This document shows positions 1 through 8,829 of a stretch of DNA of 64,000 bases, one piece after another (positions within the stretch are counted from its first letter, which is position 1; every line of letters starts with the position of its first letter). The position numbers and the translations under genes were made by a program. This stretch comes from Corallococcus silvisoli (GTDB lineage Bacteria; Myxococcota; Myxococcia; Myxococcales; Myxococcaceae). The stretch lies in contig NZ_JAAAPJ010000015.1 in NCBI RefSeq assembly GCF_009909145.1, positions 111,943 to 175,942 on the forward strand, read 5' to 3'. The notes beneath the pieces are model-generated. The model worked only from the letters and a program-made list of their open reading frames with translations, did no database searches and was not told the origin of the DNA.

Positions 1-686
1 TGCTCCACGTCCGGCGGCACCGACTGCCCCAACAACAGCTCCCGGTTCTCCACCATCAGGTAGAGCGCGATGAGCCCCAGCAACACGCCCACCGTCAGCG
101 ACGCCATCGCGTCCCACACCGGGTTGCCCGTCACGTGCGCCAGCACGATGCCCGCCGTCGCCAGCACCAGCCCCAGCACCGCCGCGCCGTCCTCCAACAG
201 GATGGCCACCGACGCGGGATCCGCCTTCTCCCTCACGAAGCGGAAGAAGGGCTCACCCGCCGCCTGCTTCAGCACCCCCATCACCGCGAACACCAACACC
301 CCCCCCTCGATGAGGAACGACAACCCCAACACCGCGAACGTCACCACCCCCGTCTCCGCCACGTGCGGGTGCAGGAGCGACTGGATGCCGTGGTAGACCG
401 TGACGCCGCAGCCCACGAAGAAGATGCCGGACGCGGACAGGATGCCGAAGATGAAGCGCTCGCCGCCGTAGCCGTACGGGTGCGCCTCGTCCTCCACCCG
501 CGCCGCCCGCTTCAACCCCAGGAACAACAACACCTGGTTCCCCGTGTCCGCCGCCGAGTGGATCGCCTCCGACAACATCGCCCCCGACCCCGACAGGAAG
601 AAGGCGATGAACTTGATCAGCGTTACCAACACGTTGCCGGACAACGCGACGATGACGGCCTTGAGCGACGAAGCAGGAGCGGACAT
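1..686 (-). CDS. Cation diffusion facilitator transporter (partial)
   Basis: Membrane antiporter of the cation diffusion facilitator family, expected to export Zn2+, Fe2+ or a similar divalent metal in exchange for protons. The minus-strand reading starts at ATG 686 (MSAPASSLKAVIV) and runs off the left edge after about 228 codons, so the C-terminal cytoplasmic domain is missing. Visible support is a hydrophobic TM1, the family metal-site pattern in TM2 (HSAAD, His43 and Asp47), and the loop motif HPYGYGGERF that follows TM2 in CDF proteins. The metal is not readable from the sequence. The next gene is divergent on the plus strand, so the roughly 160-bp gap holds both promoters. Confidence 0.85.
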   Translation of the reverse strand, partial: MSAPASSLKAVIVALSGNVLVTLIKFIAFFLSGSGAMLSEAIHSAADTGNQVLLFLGLKRAARVEDEAHPYGYGGERFIFGILSASGIFFVGCGVTVYHGIQSLLHPHVAETGVVTFAVLGLSFLIEGGVLVFAVMGVLKQAAGEPFFRFVREKADPASVAILLEDGAAVLGLVLATAGIVLAHVTGNPVWDAMASLTVGVLLGLIALYLMVENRELLLGQSVPPDVE

Positions 687-847
687 GGAGGTGCCAAACC
701 TACCATGACGACGCAGCGCGGCAGGAGCGGCCCCTTTTGCCCGCCCGGCCTCCGTCCGGCCCTTGTCCTTCCGCGTCAACCAGGGTGGACAGCGCACCTC
801 CAGGGTGATTGTTTGCTCTCAAATCAATTAAGGATTGGGAGAACACC

Positions 848-2500
848 GTGCGCCGTTTCGTGCCGCCTTGGATGTGGCTGCTGCTGCTGTGGGGGCCTTC
901 GGGGGCCTTCGCGCTGAACGCGGGGCTGCCGCCGCCTCCGCCGGACGTGGACCGGAGCACGCCCGCGGCGACGGCGGCGGGGTTCCTGGACGCGGCGCAT
1001 GCTCGGGACGCGCTCCGGGCGCCGCAGTACCTGGACCTGTCGCGGCTGGCTCCCGCGGAGCAGGCGGAGCAGGGGCTGGGGCTGGCGCGGCGGCTGGTGG
1101 TGGTGCTGGACCGGACGCTCTGGCTGGACTTCGCGCGCATCGGGAAGGAGCCGGCGGGGCCGGGGGAGCGCGCGCGCCGCGAGGTGCTGGGTCAGGTGGC
1201 CACGTCGCGCGGGTCCCAGGACATCGTGCTGGAGCGGGTGGACGCGGCAGGCGGCCCGGTGTGGGTCTTCAGCGCGGACACGGTGGGCGCCATCGACACG
1301 CTCTTCCAGGAGCACGGCTCGCCGCTGCTGGAGATGCTGCCCCCGGTCTTCTTCTCGCGTCCCTTGTGGGTGCTGGAGACGTGGCAGTGGCTGGGGCTCG
1401 CGGGGGTGCTGGTGGGGGCGTGGCTGCTGGGGCGACTGGGCGAGGCGGTGACGCTGCGCGTGGGGGCCCGGGCCACGGGGATGACGAAGTCCGGCTGGGA
1501 TGACGAGTTGCTCGCCGCGGGCCAGGGGAACATCCGCTACGTGCTGGCGGGGGTGCTGGCGGCGGCGGGCGCGCGGTTCCTGAAGCTGCCCCCGCCCGCG
1601 CAGGCGGCGGTGGACCTGGGGGCGCGGTCGCTGATCATCGTGGCGGTGGCCATGTTCCTGCTGCGCTTCCTGACCCGGGCCGCCCGGTTCCTGGAAGAGA
1701 AGGTGTCCAAGTCACCGGAGGGCACGGACGTGGCTCGCGTGCGCGGGCTGCGCACCCAGCTGTCCATCCTGCGCCGCGTGGTGGAGGTGGCGGTGGTGCT
1801 GGTGGCCGCGTCGCTGCTGCTGCTCCAGTTCGAGGCGGTGCGCAACGTGGGCGTGTCGCTGCTCGCGTCCGCGGGCATCGCGGGCCTGGTGTTGGGTCTG
1901 GCCGCGCAGAAGTCCATCTCCACGCTGCTGGCGGGCATCCAGCTGTCCATCACCCAGCCCATGCGCATTGGCGACACGGTCATCATCGAGAACGAGTGGG
2001 GATGGGTGGAGGAGATCACCCTCACCTACGTCGTCGTGAAGGTGTGGGACCTGCGCCGGCTGGTCATCCCCATCACCCAGTTCCTGGAGAAGCCCTTCCA
2101 GAACTGGAGCAAGGTGTCGCCGGAGATATTGGGCACCGCGGAGCTCTACGTGGACTTCCGCACCGACGTGGCCGGCGTGCGCGCGGAGCTCAAGCGCATC
2201 CTGGAGCAGGAGTCGAACGGCCTGTGGGATGGGAGGGTGCAGGGGCTCCAGGTGACGGACCTGAGCGAGCGCACCATGAAGCTGCGCGCCCTGGTGAGCG
2301 CGGCGGACTCGGGCAAGGCGTTCGACCTGCGCTGCCTGGTGCGCGAGAAGCTGGTGGCCTTCCTCCAGGCCCAGCCGCACGGCCTGCCCCTGCTGCGCGC
2401 GGAGGCCTCGCCGCTGCCCTTCCCCGAGGAGAAGTCCCCGGGCCCGTCACTCCTGCCCACGCGCGCCGGTAACATGACCCGCGCCGAACCGCCGCGCTGA
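848..2500 (+). CDS. MscS-family mechanosensitive ion channel
   Basis: Predicted small-conductance mechanosensitive channel of about 550 residues, larger than E. coli MscS (286). I chose GTG 848 because it follows a GGGAG element and gives a clean signal peptide (RRFVPPWMWLLLLWGPSGAFA); TTG 809 is an in-frame alternative. A periplasmic N-terminal domain (to about residue 170) is followed by four or five hydrophobic segments. The pore-lining TM3 has the small-residue packing typical of MscS (ASAGIAGLVLGLAAQ), followed by the beta domain (PMRIGDTVIIENEWGWVEEI). The C-terminal alpha-beta domain ends in a proline-rich tail. Known family role: releasing osmolytes on hypo-osmotic shock. The gating properties of this protein are unknown. 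Confidence 0.88.
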   Translation: MRRFVPPWMWLLLLWGPSGAFALNAGLPPPPPDVDRSTPAATAAGFLDAAHARDALRAPQYLDLSRLAPAEQAEQGLGLARRLVVVLDRTLWLDFARIGKEPAGPGERARREVLGQVATSRGSQDIVLERVDAAGGPVWVFSADTVGAIDTLFQEHGSPLLEMLPPVFFSRPLWVLETWQWLGLAGVLVGAWLLGRLGEAVTLRVGARATGMTKSGWDDELLAAGQGNIRYVLAGVLAAAGARFLKLPPPAQAAVDLGARSLIIVAVAMFLLRFLTRAARFLEEKVSKSPEGTDVARVRGLRTQLSILRRVVEVAVVLVAASLLLLQFEAVRNVGVSLLASAGIAGLVLGLAAQKSISTLLAGIQLSITQPMRIGDTVIIENEWGWVEEITLTYVVVKVWDLRRLVIPITQFLEKPFQNWSKVSPEILGTAELYVDFRTDVAGVRAELKRILEQESNGLWDGRVQGLQVTDLSERTMKLRALVSAADSGKAFDLRCLVREKLVAFLQAQPHGLPLLRAEASPLPFPEEKSPGPSLLPTRAGNMTRAEPPR

Positions 2501-2526
2501 ACTGTCGACCCCCGCGCCCGGGCACA

Positions 2527-4095
2527 TCAGGGCGCGGGGCTCTCCCGTTCAATCCTGCAGAGCGCGACGTTGAAGCCCGCCATCTGCACGGTCTTCACGT
2601 GCTCCAGGAGGTTGACGACACTGAAGAAGAAAAGCGTGTCCGCCAGGGAGCCTTGCCGGGACGTGGCGATCGCGTAGACGACTCGCGGCACTCCTTTCAT
2701 GCGCTCGAAGTCATTCGCGCGTCCATAGTGGTCGTGGAAGTGCTCCCGGACCTTGTCCGCGTGCGCGCTCTCCGACCTGAACACCATGGCGGACACGCTC
2801 CCCTGTCCGAACAGGTGACTCAACGTGGCGGAGTCCTTCATGTCCTTCACATGGATGAAGTCCCGGTTCGGACTGAGCAGATCGCAGACCTCCATCTTCC
2901 CCGTGTGGCTCTCGGGGTAGAACGGCTTCGCATCCAACACGAGCCAGTTCTTCGTCTGCCCCACGTGTTGGTTGTACTGCCCCTCTTTCTTGAAGGCGGG
3001 GCTCCACTTCGGAAGCTGGAGCTTCGCCGTGATGTCGGGCAGCGCTCGCACTTGCCTGCGCACCTTGGCGATGTAATCCGTGTCGACCCGGAACCACTGT
3101 CCCAGGGACAGCATGTAGGTCGCGCCCTGGTGTTCGACCTGAGCCACCAGGTACAGGTGGAGATTGTCCTTCGCCGTCAACTGCTCTCCCTCGGAGTTGT
3201 AGCCGCGTACCCAGATCTTCTGAGGAACCCGCGGCACCTCGGGATGGGCGTCTAGAAAGGCGAAGACCTGTGCGATGTCGAAGTCCTCGAACTCCTTCAA
3301 GCGATGCCCCTGCGACAAGCTCCAGGTCAGGATCTGCTCGTTGGGCATCTCCGGAAACGCGACGGCAAGCCCCTCATGGGAGCCAGCCGTCAGCAGGCCG
3401 ACCAGCGCCTCTTCCAGCAGCGGCAGGAGCGGATCCCGAGACTTGAGGGGCCGCAGATGGTCGATGAAGCCGAAGTGCTTCTTGTACTGACGCTTGCGGT
3501 ACTGCTTGAGGAACGTCCGGCAGTGTTCGCCCAACTCCGCGACGGTGCATTGCATGGAGAGCTTGAGGGAGTCCGCGCCCACCATCTTCTTCGTCAACTC
3601 GGTGGACAGGGGACGCCCACTGACCTTCTGGAACCAGTCGAGCTCCGTGCTGATGTCGAACTCCCCCACCCCTCTTCCCGCATTGAGGTGGGTCCGCCGC
3701 TGACGGCTGACCCGGTCCACCCTTCGGGTGTCCACCATGTCGAGCGCCCCCGGATCCACCTCGTTGAGGGTGACCCTCAACCCGAAATCCGGCTCGATGA
3801 GGGAGCGTTCGATGGCCCCCAGGCCATGCCCGAAGGTGATCGCGAAGATGCGCTTGTCCACCTTGAGGAAGAGGACAAAGGAATTCGACTGGTTCTTCAG
3901 GTGGAGCGCCCCAACGCTGAAAGCCGTCTCCAGCCAGGGGGTCCACTTGGGCGGGGTCGGCCTGTTGGCCTGCACCCACGCGACGCAGGGAAAGGGGAGC
4001 GCTTCGCTGGGCTTCAGCTCGCGATAGCCCTCCTTGCGCTGAAGTTGGTCGAGGTCGGAGACAACGTCGCGAAGCAGGTACACGGTCAGATTCAT
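2527..4095 (-). CDS. DUF6119 / TIGR04141-type sporadically distributed protein
   Basis: A 522-residue cytosolic protein resembling the family described as sporadically distributed, TIGR04141 (DUF6119). Family-like signatures are the N-terminus MNLTVYLLRD, the block FGHGLGAIERSLIEPDFGL, then RVTLNEVDPGALDMVDTR, and a later DADSL-like block (VGADSLKLSM). The start at 4095 gives the typical family N-terminus; an upstream in-frame start at 4164 would add a non-conserved extension. It is a single-gene unit between the channel gene and a sigma factor on the same strand. No function is established. Patchy distribution and a unit-like context are compatible with a defence or mobile role, but that is inference. 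The codon choice looks somewhat less GC3-rich than neighbouring genes, by eye only. Confidence 0.7.
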   Translation of the reverse strand: MNLTVYLLRDVVSDLDQLQRKEGYRELKPSEALPFPCVAWVQANRPTPPKWTPWLETAFSVGALHLKNQSNSFVLFLKVDKRIFAITFGHGLGAIERSLIEPDFGLRVTLNEVDPGALDMVDTRRVDRVSRQRRTHLNAGRGVGEFDISTELDWFQKVSGRPLSTELTKKMVGADSLKLSMQCTVAELGEHCRTFLKQYRKRQYKKHFGFIDHLRPLKSRDPLLPLLEEALVGLLTAGSHEGLAVAFPEMPNEQILTWSLSQGHRLKEFEDFDIAQVFAFLDAHPEVPRVPQKIWVRGYNSEGEQLTAKDNLHLYLVAQVEHQGATYMLSLGQWFRVDTDYIAKVRRQVRALPDITAKLQLPKWSPAFKKEGQYNQHVGQTKNWLVLDAKPFYPESHTGKMEVCDLLSPNRDFIHVKDMKDSATLSHLFGQGSVSAMVFRSESAHADKVREHFHDHYGRANDFERMKGVPRVVYAIATSRQGSLADTLFFFSVVNLLEHVKTVQMAGFNVALCRIERESPAP

Positions 4096-4198
4096 GGGGA
4101 GACCTACCGTTGATCCTCGGAATGAGGATCTCGGAATCAACCCAAGGTCCGACCTGCGAACCATCCCTCTGAAGGGGTAGGCCCGAGCCCCTCGTGGG

Positions 4199-4747
4199 TC
4201 AGTGCCACGCCCCCACGGAGAGCCGGCGCTGCTCCGCGATGGGCAGCAGCCGCTCCCGCAGCTGCTCGCGCACCTGGTGCAGCCACCACCCCACCGTGCC
4301 GGTGGAGCGGCCCACCTGCACCCCGATGCTCACGTAGGAGCGCCCCTGCGCCCGCAGGTGGAAGACCTCCCGCTGCTGCGGCGGCAGCCGGTCCACCGCC
4401 TCGCGCAGGTCCTTCTCCTGGATGAACGTCCACAGCTCCCCACCCTCCCCCTCCTCCGGATCATCGCTCAGCACCGTCACCCAGCCCGCGTTCACCGCCT
4501 TGCGCTGCTCCGCCCGGTGATGCCGCAAGAGGCTGATGGCCCGCGTGTTGATGACCCGCCCCGTCCACGCCCGGAAGGCCTCCGCCCCCTGCAGGTGCAG
4601 CCGCTCCTTCCACGCCTCGTCCAGCGCGTGCTGCACCAGGTCCTCCGCATCCGCGGCGTTCCCCAGGATGCGCTGGGCGTGCTTCAACAGCCCCGACCGG
4701 AATTGGATGACCAGCGCTGCGAACGTCTGCATCTCTTTGTCAGCCAT
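4199..4747 (-). CDS. ECF-like RNA polymerase sigma factor
   Basis: Sigma-70 family factor of 182 residues, compact like ECF sigmas. Region 2 is seen at about residues 15-50 (LLKHAQRILGNAADAEDLVQ, with the DAEDLVQ signature). Region 4 is near the C-terminus (VDRLPPQQREVFHLRAQGRS, followed by a helix-turn-helix that ends QVREQLRERL). Start ATG 4747 follows a G-rich SD-like run. No anti-sigma gene is visible next to it: the divergent gene is a lipoprotein and the downstream gene is the DUF6119 protein. It could direct transcription of the divergent lipoprotein gene, but no promoter motif was proven. The regulon is unknown. Confidence 0.85.
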   Translation of the reverse strand: MADKEMQTFAALVIQFRSGLLKHAQRILGNAADAEDLVQHALDEAWKERLHLQGAEAFRAWTGRVINTRAISLLRHHRAEQRKAVNAGWVTVLSDDPEEGEGGELWTFIQEKDLREAVDRLPPQQREVFHLRAQGRSYVSIGVQVGRSTGTVGWWLHQVREQLRERLLPIAEQRRLSVGAWH

Positions 4748-5123
4748 GGAGTGCCCCCCGAGCGGCGTTCCGTGCAGGAACCATGATGACAAAGCTTTCC
4801 AGGTCCGGCAGAGCAACTTTTCCTGGAATTACCAAGAGTGTCTGGAAATCCTATCCCACCCGGCGATTTCCATCCTGGCTGTCGCGAATGCATCCAGTGT
4901 CTGTCTTTCGGGTGTCCACCAGGGGCAGGGGTGCCGGGGTTTCCGACAGAAGCGTGTTGGAATGACAGACAGTGGTCATTCCGGGAGGCTCCGGACGGCG
5001 ACGGCCCTGGAGGGTGATTGCACGAAAGGGGGAACGTCTTTCGCGCGTCCCTACCTCTTCCGGGTGAGCGTGCTTCCGGGGCGGATGCGAGACGCTGCGG
5101 GTTTCCCTCCTCCCTGGAGAGCC
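4748..5123. promoter_or_regulatory. Divergent intergenic region, sigma factor / lipoprotein
   Basis: A 376-bp gap between a minus-strand sigma factor gene and a plus-strand lipoprotein gene. It is the most AT-rich stretch nearby and must hold both promoters. The only distinct element I see is the inverted repeat annotated at 4959-4982. I see no convincing small gene in it. Confidence 0.5.
4959..4982. promoter_or_regulatory. Operator-like inverted repeat
   Basis: Perfect 8-bp arms GGAATGAC and GTCATTCC separated by eight bases, in the gap between the sigma factor gene and the lipoprotein gene. The geometry suits a dimeric repressor or activator. No regulator is identified. Confidence 0.35.
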
Positions 5124-5963
5124 ATGAAGCGTTTCCTCCCCACTGTTCCACTCATGCTGTGCGCAGGGGCCTGTGACCGTGCCCCCGCGCGGATCGAATT
5201 CCAGCCCCCCGGCTACGTGCTGTCGTCCAGCGAGGTCGCCCTCCAGCCCCGGGTGCTGACCCAGGGCGGCGACGTGCTGGAGGATGCGCGGCCCCGGTTC
5301 GCCGTGGCCCCTCCGGACCTCGCGGTCGTCACGGCATCCGCGGGCGTGCGCTGCCTCCGCTCCGGGGATGGCACCCTCTCCGCGACCGCGGGCCCCGTCC
5401 GTCGCGAGGAGCCCCTGCGCTGCCGGCTGGTGGAGACGCTGCGCATGCCCTCCGCCTCGCGCCTCATCATCCCCAACGCGCCCGTGGCCGTGGCGGTCTC
5501 CGCCCTGGACGCGAGCGGAGCGGTGCTGCACGACGTGCCCGTGACGCTGGGGTCCTCCAATCCCTCCATCTTCCGCGTGGAGGCAGGCGCGCTCGCCCCC
5601 GTGTCGGTGGGCACCGCGAACCTCGTCGCGTCCGCCGGGGAGCGGACCGCCTCCACGCCCGTGACCGTGGTGCGCAAGGTCCGGTCGGAGCCGCTGCTGC
5701 TCAACGACGGCCGCCGCGTGAGCTGGAGCCTCAACCAGGGTCACTACGAAATCGAGGCGCAGGTGCGCTCCACGGACGGCAGCAGGCACGGCATCACGCT
5801 CGCCTGGGTGGGCGGAACCCACTGCCAGGACGCGGGAGAGGCCCAGCTGCTGCGCAGCGAGTGCACCATCGAGAACACCGGCTCCGTCATCATCGAGAAC
5901 CCCACCACCTTCGGCCTGGGCCCGGCCGCGGATGGAGTGGTCGCCATGTACGAAGTGCCCTGA
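5124..5963 (+). CDS. Lipoprotein with Ig-like repeats
   Basis: A 279-residue exported lipoprotein. The start ATG 5124 follows a TGGAGA ribosome site, and a short signal sequence (MKRFLPTVPLMLCAGAC) ends in a lipobox-like AGAC with Cys17 as the likely lipid anchor. The rest is beta-rich and looks like tandem bacterial Ig-like (BIG2-type) modules, for example ANLVASAGERTASTPVTVVR. The last 70 residues have two cysteines (HCQDAG and SECTIEN) that may pair. Function is unknown; Ig-like lipoproteins are common on myxobacterial surfaces. It ends just upstream of a hairpin. Confidence 0.7.
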   Translation: MKRFLPTVPLMLCAGACDRAPARIEFQPPGYVLSSSEVALQPRVLTQGGDVLEDARPRFAVAPPDLAVVTASAGVRCLRSGDGTLSATAGPVRREEPLRCRLVETLRMPSASRLIIPNAPVAVAVSALDASGAVLHDVPVTLGSSNPSIFRVEAGALAPVSVGTANLVASAGERTASTPVTVVRKVRSEPLLLNDGRRVSWSLNQGHYEIEAQVRSTDGSRHGITLAWVGGTHCQDAGEAQLLRSECTIENTGSVIIENPTTFGLGPAADGVVAMYEVP

Positions 5964-5984
5964 GAACCCCGCCCCGCACGGCGC

Positions 5985-6006
5985 GCCTCCCGTCACGGCG
6001 GGAGGC
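5985..6006 (+). terminator. Possible terminator hairpin after the lipoprotein gene
   Basis: Perfect 8-bp stem GCCTCCCG / CGGGAGGC with a 6-base loop, 22 bases after the lipoprotein stop. The downstream tract is C-rich, not T-rich, so intrinsic termination is uncertain. Confidence 0.4.
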
Positions 6007-6174
6007 CCTTCCCCCCCGGAAGGAAGCAGCCAGGCATGCGCGGTCTGTTTCGAAATGTTTCGCCCTCCTGACGCCGCGGGTGTCACGGCCCGAGGCGTGC
6101 TGTAACCGCCGCCACCGTGGCATCCGGGGCTCCGCGCCCCGGTCGCCGCGGAGCGCGGGAAGGCGGTGTCGGTC

Positions 6175-6867
6175 ATGGCGGAACCCAGGCGTCCCGAGTC
6201 AGCCGTTCGCGACGTGCTTCCCTACCGGAAGCCGAAGCTGGGGCGGGACTATTGGATCAAGGAGAACGTGCTGCCCAACGCGCTGGAGGTCTACGAGCGC
6301 AACCTGGCGCGCGAGGACTGGACCCTGGGCGCGCCGTGGCGCCCGGAGATCTGGCCCGGCATCCGAGCCCCCCACGCCCTCACCCCGGAGGAGCTGGCCC
6401 CAGTGGAGGCGTGGATCCGCGAACAGACCGGCGTGCGCGGCCTCAAGCAGGAGGCCCCCACCCAGGGCGCGCTGTCCCACAACCACGTGCAGCTGGTGGG
6501 AGAGACGGAGTCCACCGCCAAGCCGCACGTGGACTCGCTGGCGCTGTGCGACTACGCGGGCGTCATCTACCTGCACCCGAAGCCGCCGGTGAAGCACGTG
6601 GGCACGTCGTTCTTCCGCCTGCGCCTCCCCAGCGGGGGCCTGGGCGGCAACACCTGCCCTCCTGGCTGCGTCAACCTCACCCAGGCCTTCGGCGTGACGA
6701 AGCTGCCGGCGAACGCGTGGGCGCAGGACGTGGAGGTGGAGAACGTCTTCAACCGCCTCGTCGTCTACCGCGCGGACTTCGTGCACTCGGCGACCGCGTA
6801 CTTCGGCAAGGGCGACAAGCGGAACAAGCGCGCCACCGCGCTCTTCTTCTGGAAGGCCGTGCGCTGA
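6175..6867 (+). CDS. DUF6445-type 2OG-Fe(II) oxygenase-like protein
   Basis: A 230-residue soluble protein resembling the DUF6445 family. The layout fits a double-stranded beta-helix oxygenase: an HVDS segment (H-x-D, about residue 120), a YLHP strand, and a distal FVHSATAYFG segment with the second His, followed by RATALFFW, where the Arg could bind 2-oxoglutarate. ATG 6175 is preferred; an in-frame GTG at 6166 lies too close to the GGAAGG element. It converges on epsE with a 33-bp gap, so it may be a linked EPS-cluster gene, but its substrate is unknown. Confidence 0.65.
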   Translation: MAEPRRPESAVRDVLPYRKPKLGRDYWIKENVLPNALEVYERNLAREDWTLGAPWRPEIWPGIRAPHALTPEELAPVEAWIREQTGVRGLKQEAPTQGALSHNHVQLVGETESTAKPHVDSLALCDYAGVIYLHPKPPVKHVGTSFFRLRLPSGGLGGNTCPPGCVNLTQAFGVTKLPANAWAQDVEVENVFNRLVVYRADFVHSATAYFGKGDKRNKRATALFFWKAVR

Positions 6868-6900
6868 AGGTGAGCCGCACGGCGCCTCCACGGCGCGCGG

Positions 6901-8127
6901 CTACGACGGCCGCGCGCCCAGCATCTGCGCGAGCATGTCCGCGCTGCGCTCGCTGCTGAACTGCTGCTCCACCTTGCGGCGGCCCGCCTCGCCCAGCCGC
7001 ACCGCCTCCGCCGGGTCGCGCGCCAGCTTCTCCAGCTTCTCCGCCAGCTCCACCGGGGCCTGCGGCTGCACGAGCACCCCGTCCACGCCGTCGTCCACCA
7101 GCTCCTTCACGCCGCCCGCGCCCGTCACCACCACCGGCGCGCGCATCGCCATGGCCTCCATGATGGCCACGCCCAGCGGCTCCTGGAGGCTGGCCAGCGC
7201 GAAGAGGTGCGAGCGCTGGATGCCGTCCTTCACCACGTCCTCGCTCACCGCGCCCAGCAGCGTCACCGCGTCCTGGAGGCCGTCCTGCTGGAGCTTCGCC
7301 TCCAGCACCTTGCGGTACGTCGTGCCGCCGGCCTCGTCCTCGCCCGCGATGGACAGCCGCGCGTCGATGCCCTTCTTGCGCAGCATCCCCACCGCGTCGA
7401 TGAGGTCCGCGTGCCCCTTGCACGGGTTCAGCCGGCCGCACGCGAACAGCCGCAGCGGGCCTTCGCCGGACCACGGCTCGTAGGGCACCGTGCGCTGGAA
7501 GCGCGCCAGCTCCACGCCCATGGGCGCCAGCTCGATGCGCTCCGGCAGGCTCCCCGCCAGCTCCTGGTTCACTTCCCCCAGGAGCTTCTTCGTGATGACG
7601 AAGGCGAACCGGGAGTGCCGCCACTTCTCCCGCTGGTTCGGCCCGTAGTCGTCCAGCGGCCCGTGCAGCGTCATGCTGTACGTGAGGCCCGACAAGAGGT
7701 GCGCGAACATCGCCACGTGCGCGGCGTTGGCGCAGGAGTGCACGTGCACGTGCGTCCACCCGCGCTCGCGCGCCAGCGACGCCAGCCGGCCGCCCATCAC
7801 CGCGAACGCCAGCAGCTGCGCGCGCCCCTTCGCGTCCAGCCCCTCCGCCCTCGCGATGGACGCCAGGCACCGCGCCCAGCCCGTGGGCATGGCCCTCGCC
7901 ACCTCCAGCGCGGCCTTCGCCACGCCCCACGGCCCCGGCGGCGCCAGGTACTCCGTGCGCGCCATCGCCTCGCGCGCCCAGCTGTGGCTGATGATGCGCG
8001 CGGGCGGAGGACGGGTGGACACCAGCTCCGGCGACACGCCCTTCCCCGGCAGCGCCTGCAACTCGCGCCAGAAGAAGATGTGGGTCTGCCCGGGGAACTC
8101 GGGAATCAGGTAGCCGATCTTCTGCAC
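6901..8127 (-). CDS. epsE: EPS biosynthesis GT4 glycosyltransferase EpsE
   Basis: A GT-B fold glycosyltransferase, 408 residues. The N-terminal Rossmann half starts MQKIGYLIPEFPGQTHIFFW, and the C-terminal half carries the GT4 donor-binding signatures: a CGRLNPCKGHADLIDA stretch and the E-x7-E region SLQEPLGVAIMEAMAMRAPV. GT4 enzymes transfer sugars from nucleotide-sugar donors with retention, here presumably while the EPS repeat unit is built on undecaprenyl phosphate at the inner membrane. Assignment to EpsE rests on this sequence type plus its place beside epsD, epsC, epsB and epsA in the order known from Myxococcus. It is transcribed divergently from the rest of the block. Confidence 0.85.
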   Translation of the reverse strand: MQKIGYLIPEFPGQTHIFFWRELQALPGKGVSPELVSTRPPPARIISHSWAREAMARTEYLAPPGPWGVAKAALEVARAMPTGWARCLASIARAEGLDAKGRAQLLAFAVMGGRLASLARERGWTHVHVHSCANAAHVAMFAHLLSGLTYSMTLHGPLDDYGPNQREKWRHSRFAFVITKKLLGEVNQELAGSLPERIELAPMGVELARFQRTVPYEPWSGEGPLRLFACGRLNPCKGHADLIDAVGMLRKKGIDARLSIAGEDEAGGTTYRKVLEAKLQQDGLQDAVTLLGAVSEDVVKDGIQRSHLFALASLQEPLGVAIMEAMAMRAPVVVTGAGGVKELVDDGVDGVLVQPQAPVELAEKLEKLARDPAEAVRLGEAGRRKVEQQFSSERSADMLAQMLGARPS

Positions 8128-8298
8128 CCGCCTTCCATAACACGCCGCGTCCCCATCTCCCCTCGGCCATGACGGGTCCGAGCCCGGGCCTTGGGGGTGT
8201 CATGCGTGACAGCAGACCGGTGGCGCGCTCCTTCGGCTGCCCGCCCGCCCGGGTCGTTGGGCGCTGACGCCTCGATGCGTTATACCGTCCGCGCTCCC

Positions 8299-8829
8299 AT
8301 GTCCGCCGATTCGAGCCCCCCGTCATCCCCCGAGGAGACCCCGCCCCCGAGCGCCGCGCCCTCACCGGAGCTGTCGCGGCTGTGGTTCGCGCTGGACCGC
8401 CGTGGCTGGAGCTACCTCGCGGTCGTCCCGGCCCACCCGGGCGCCCCCGCGCTGGACGCGGCCCAGGCGCTGATGGAGGCGGGCTCCCCCTACCCGGAGC
8501 CCCCCCTTCGCCTGGTGGACGCCACCGGCATCGAGCCCGCCGGAGCGCCGCGCCTGGTCCAGGAGGTGCGCCGCCGCGTGGAGCAGGGGGAGCGGGTGGT
8601 GGTGGTCATCGACTCGCTCCTGACCCACCCCGCGAGCATCCCGCTGGCGCTCGCCGCGGACACCGCCCTGCTGGTCATCACGCTGGGTGAGACGGACTTC
8701 GGCTCCGCCCAGAAGACCCTCCAGCTGGTGGGCCCCGAGCGCTTCGCCGGCAGCGTCACCTTCCCCCGTCCCACGAAGAAGCAGCAGCGCGCCGACAAGG
8801 CCAAACAGAAGGAGAAGAAGAAGCCATGA
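8299..8829 (+). CDS. Small BY-kinase-like protein without a Walker A motif
   Basis: A 176-residue protein overlapping epsD by 4 bp (ATGA). After a Pro/Ser-rich N-terminus it has an alpha/beta core whose later part resembles the second half of bacterial tyrosine kinase (CpsD/Wzc-type) domains: VVVVIDSLLTHPAS in the Walker B position, then ALAADTALLVITLGETD, then VGPERFAGSVTFPR. A Walker A P-loop is absent and the C-terminus is a Lys/Gln-rich tail with no Tyr cluster. It may be a degenerate accessory of the polysaccharide polymerisation machinery. ATG 8299 is chosen; ATG 8275 is in frame. No clear ribosome site precedes either, but a TATACC element upstream could give a near-leaderless mRNA. 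Confidence 0.6.
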   Translation: MSADSSPPSSPEETPPPSAAPSPELSRLWFALDRRGWSYLAVVPAHPGAPALDAAQALMEAGSPYPEPPLRLVDATGIEPAGAPRLVQEVRRRVEQGERVVVVIDSLLTHPASIPLALAADTALLVITLGETDFGSAQKTLQLVGPERFAGSVTFPRPTKKQQRADKAKQKEKKKP

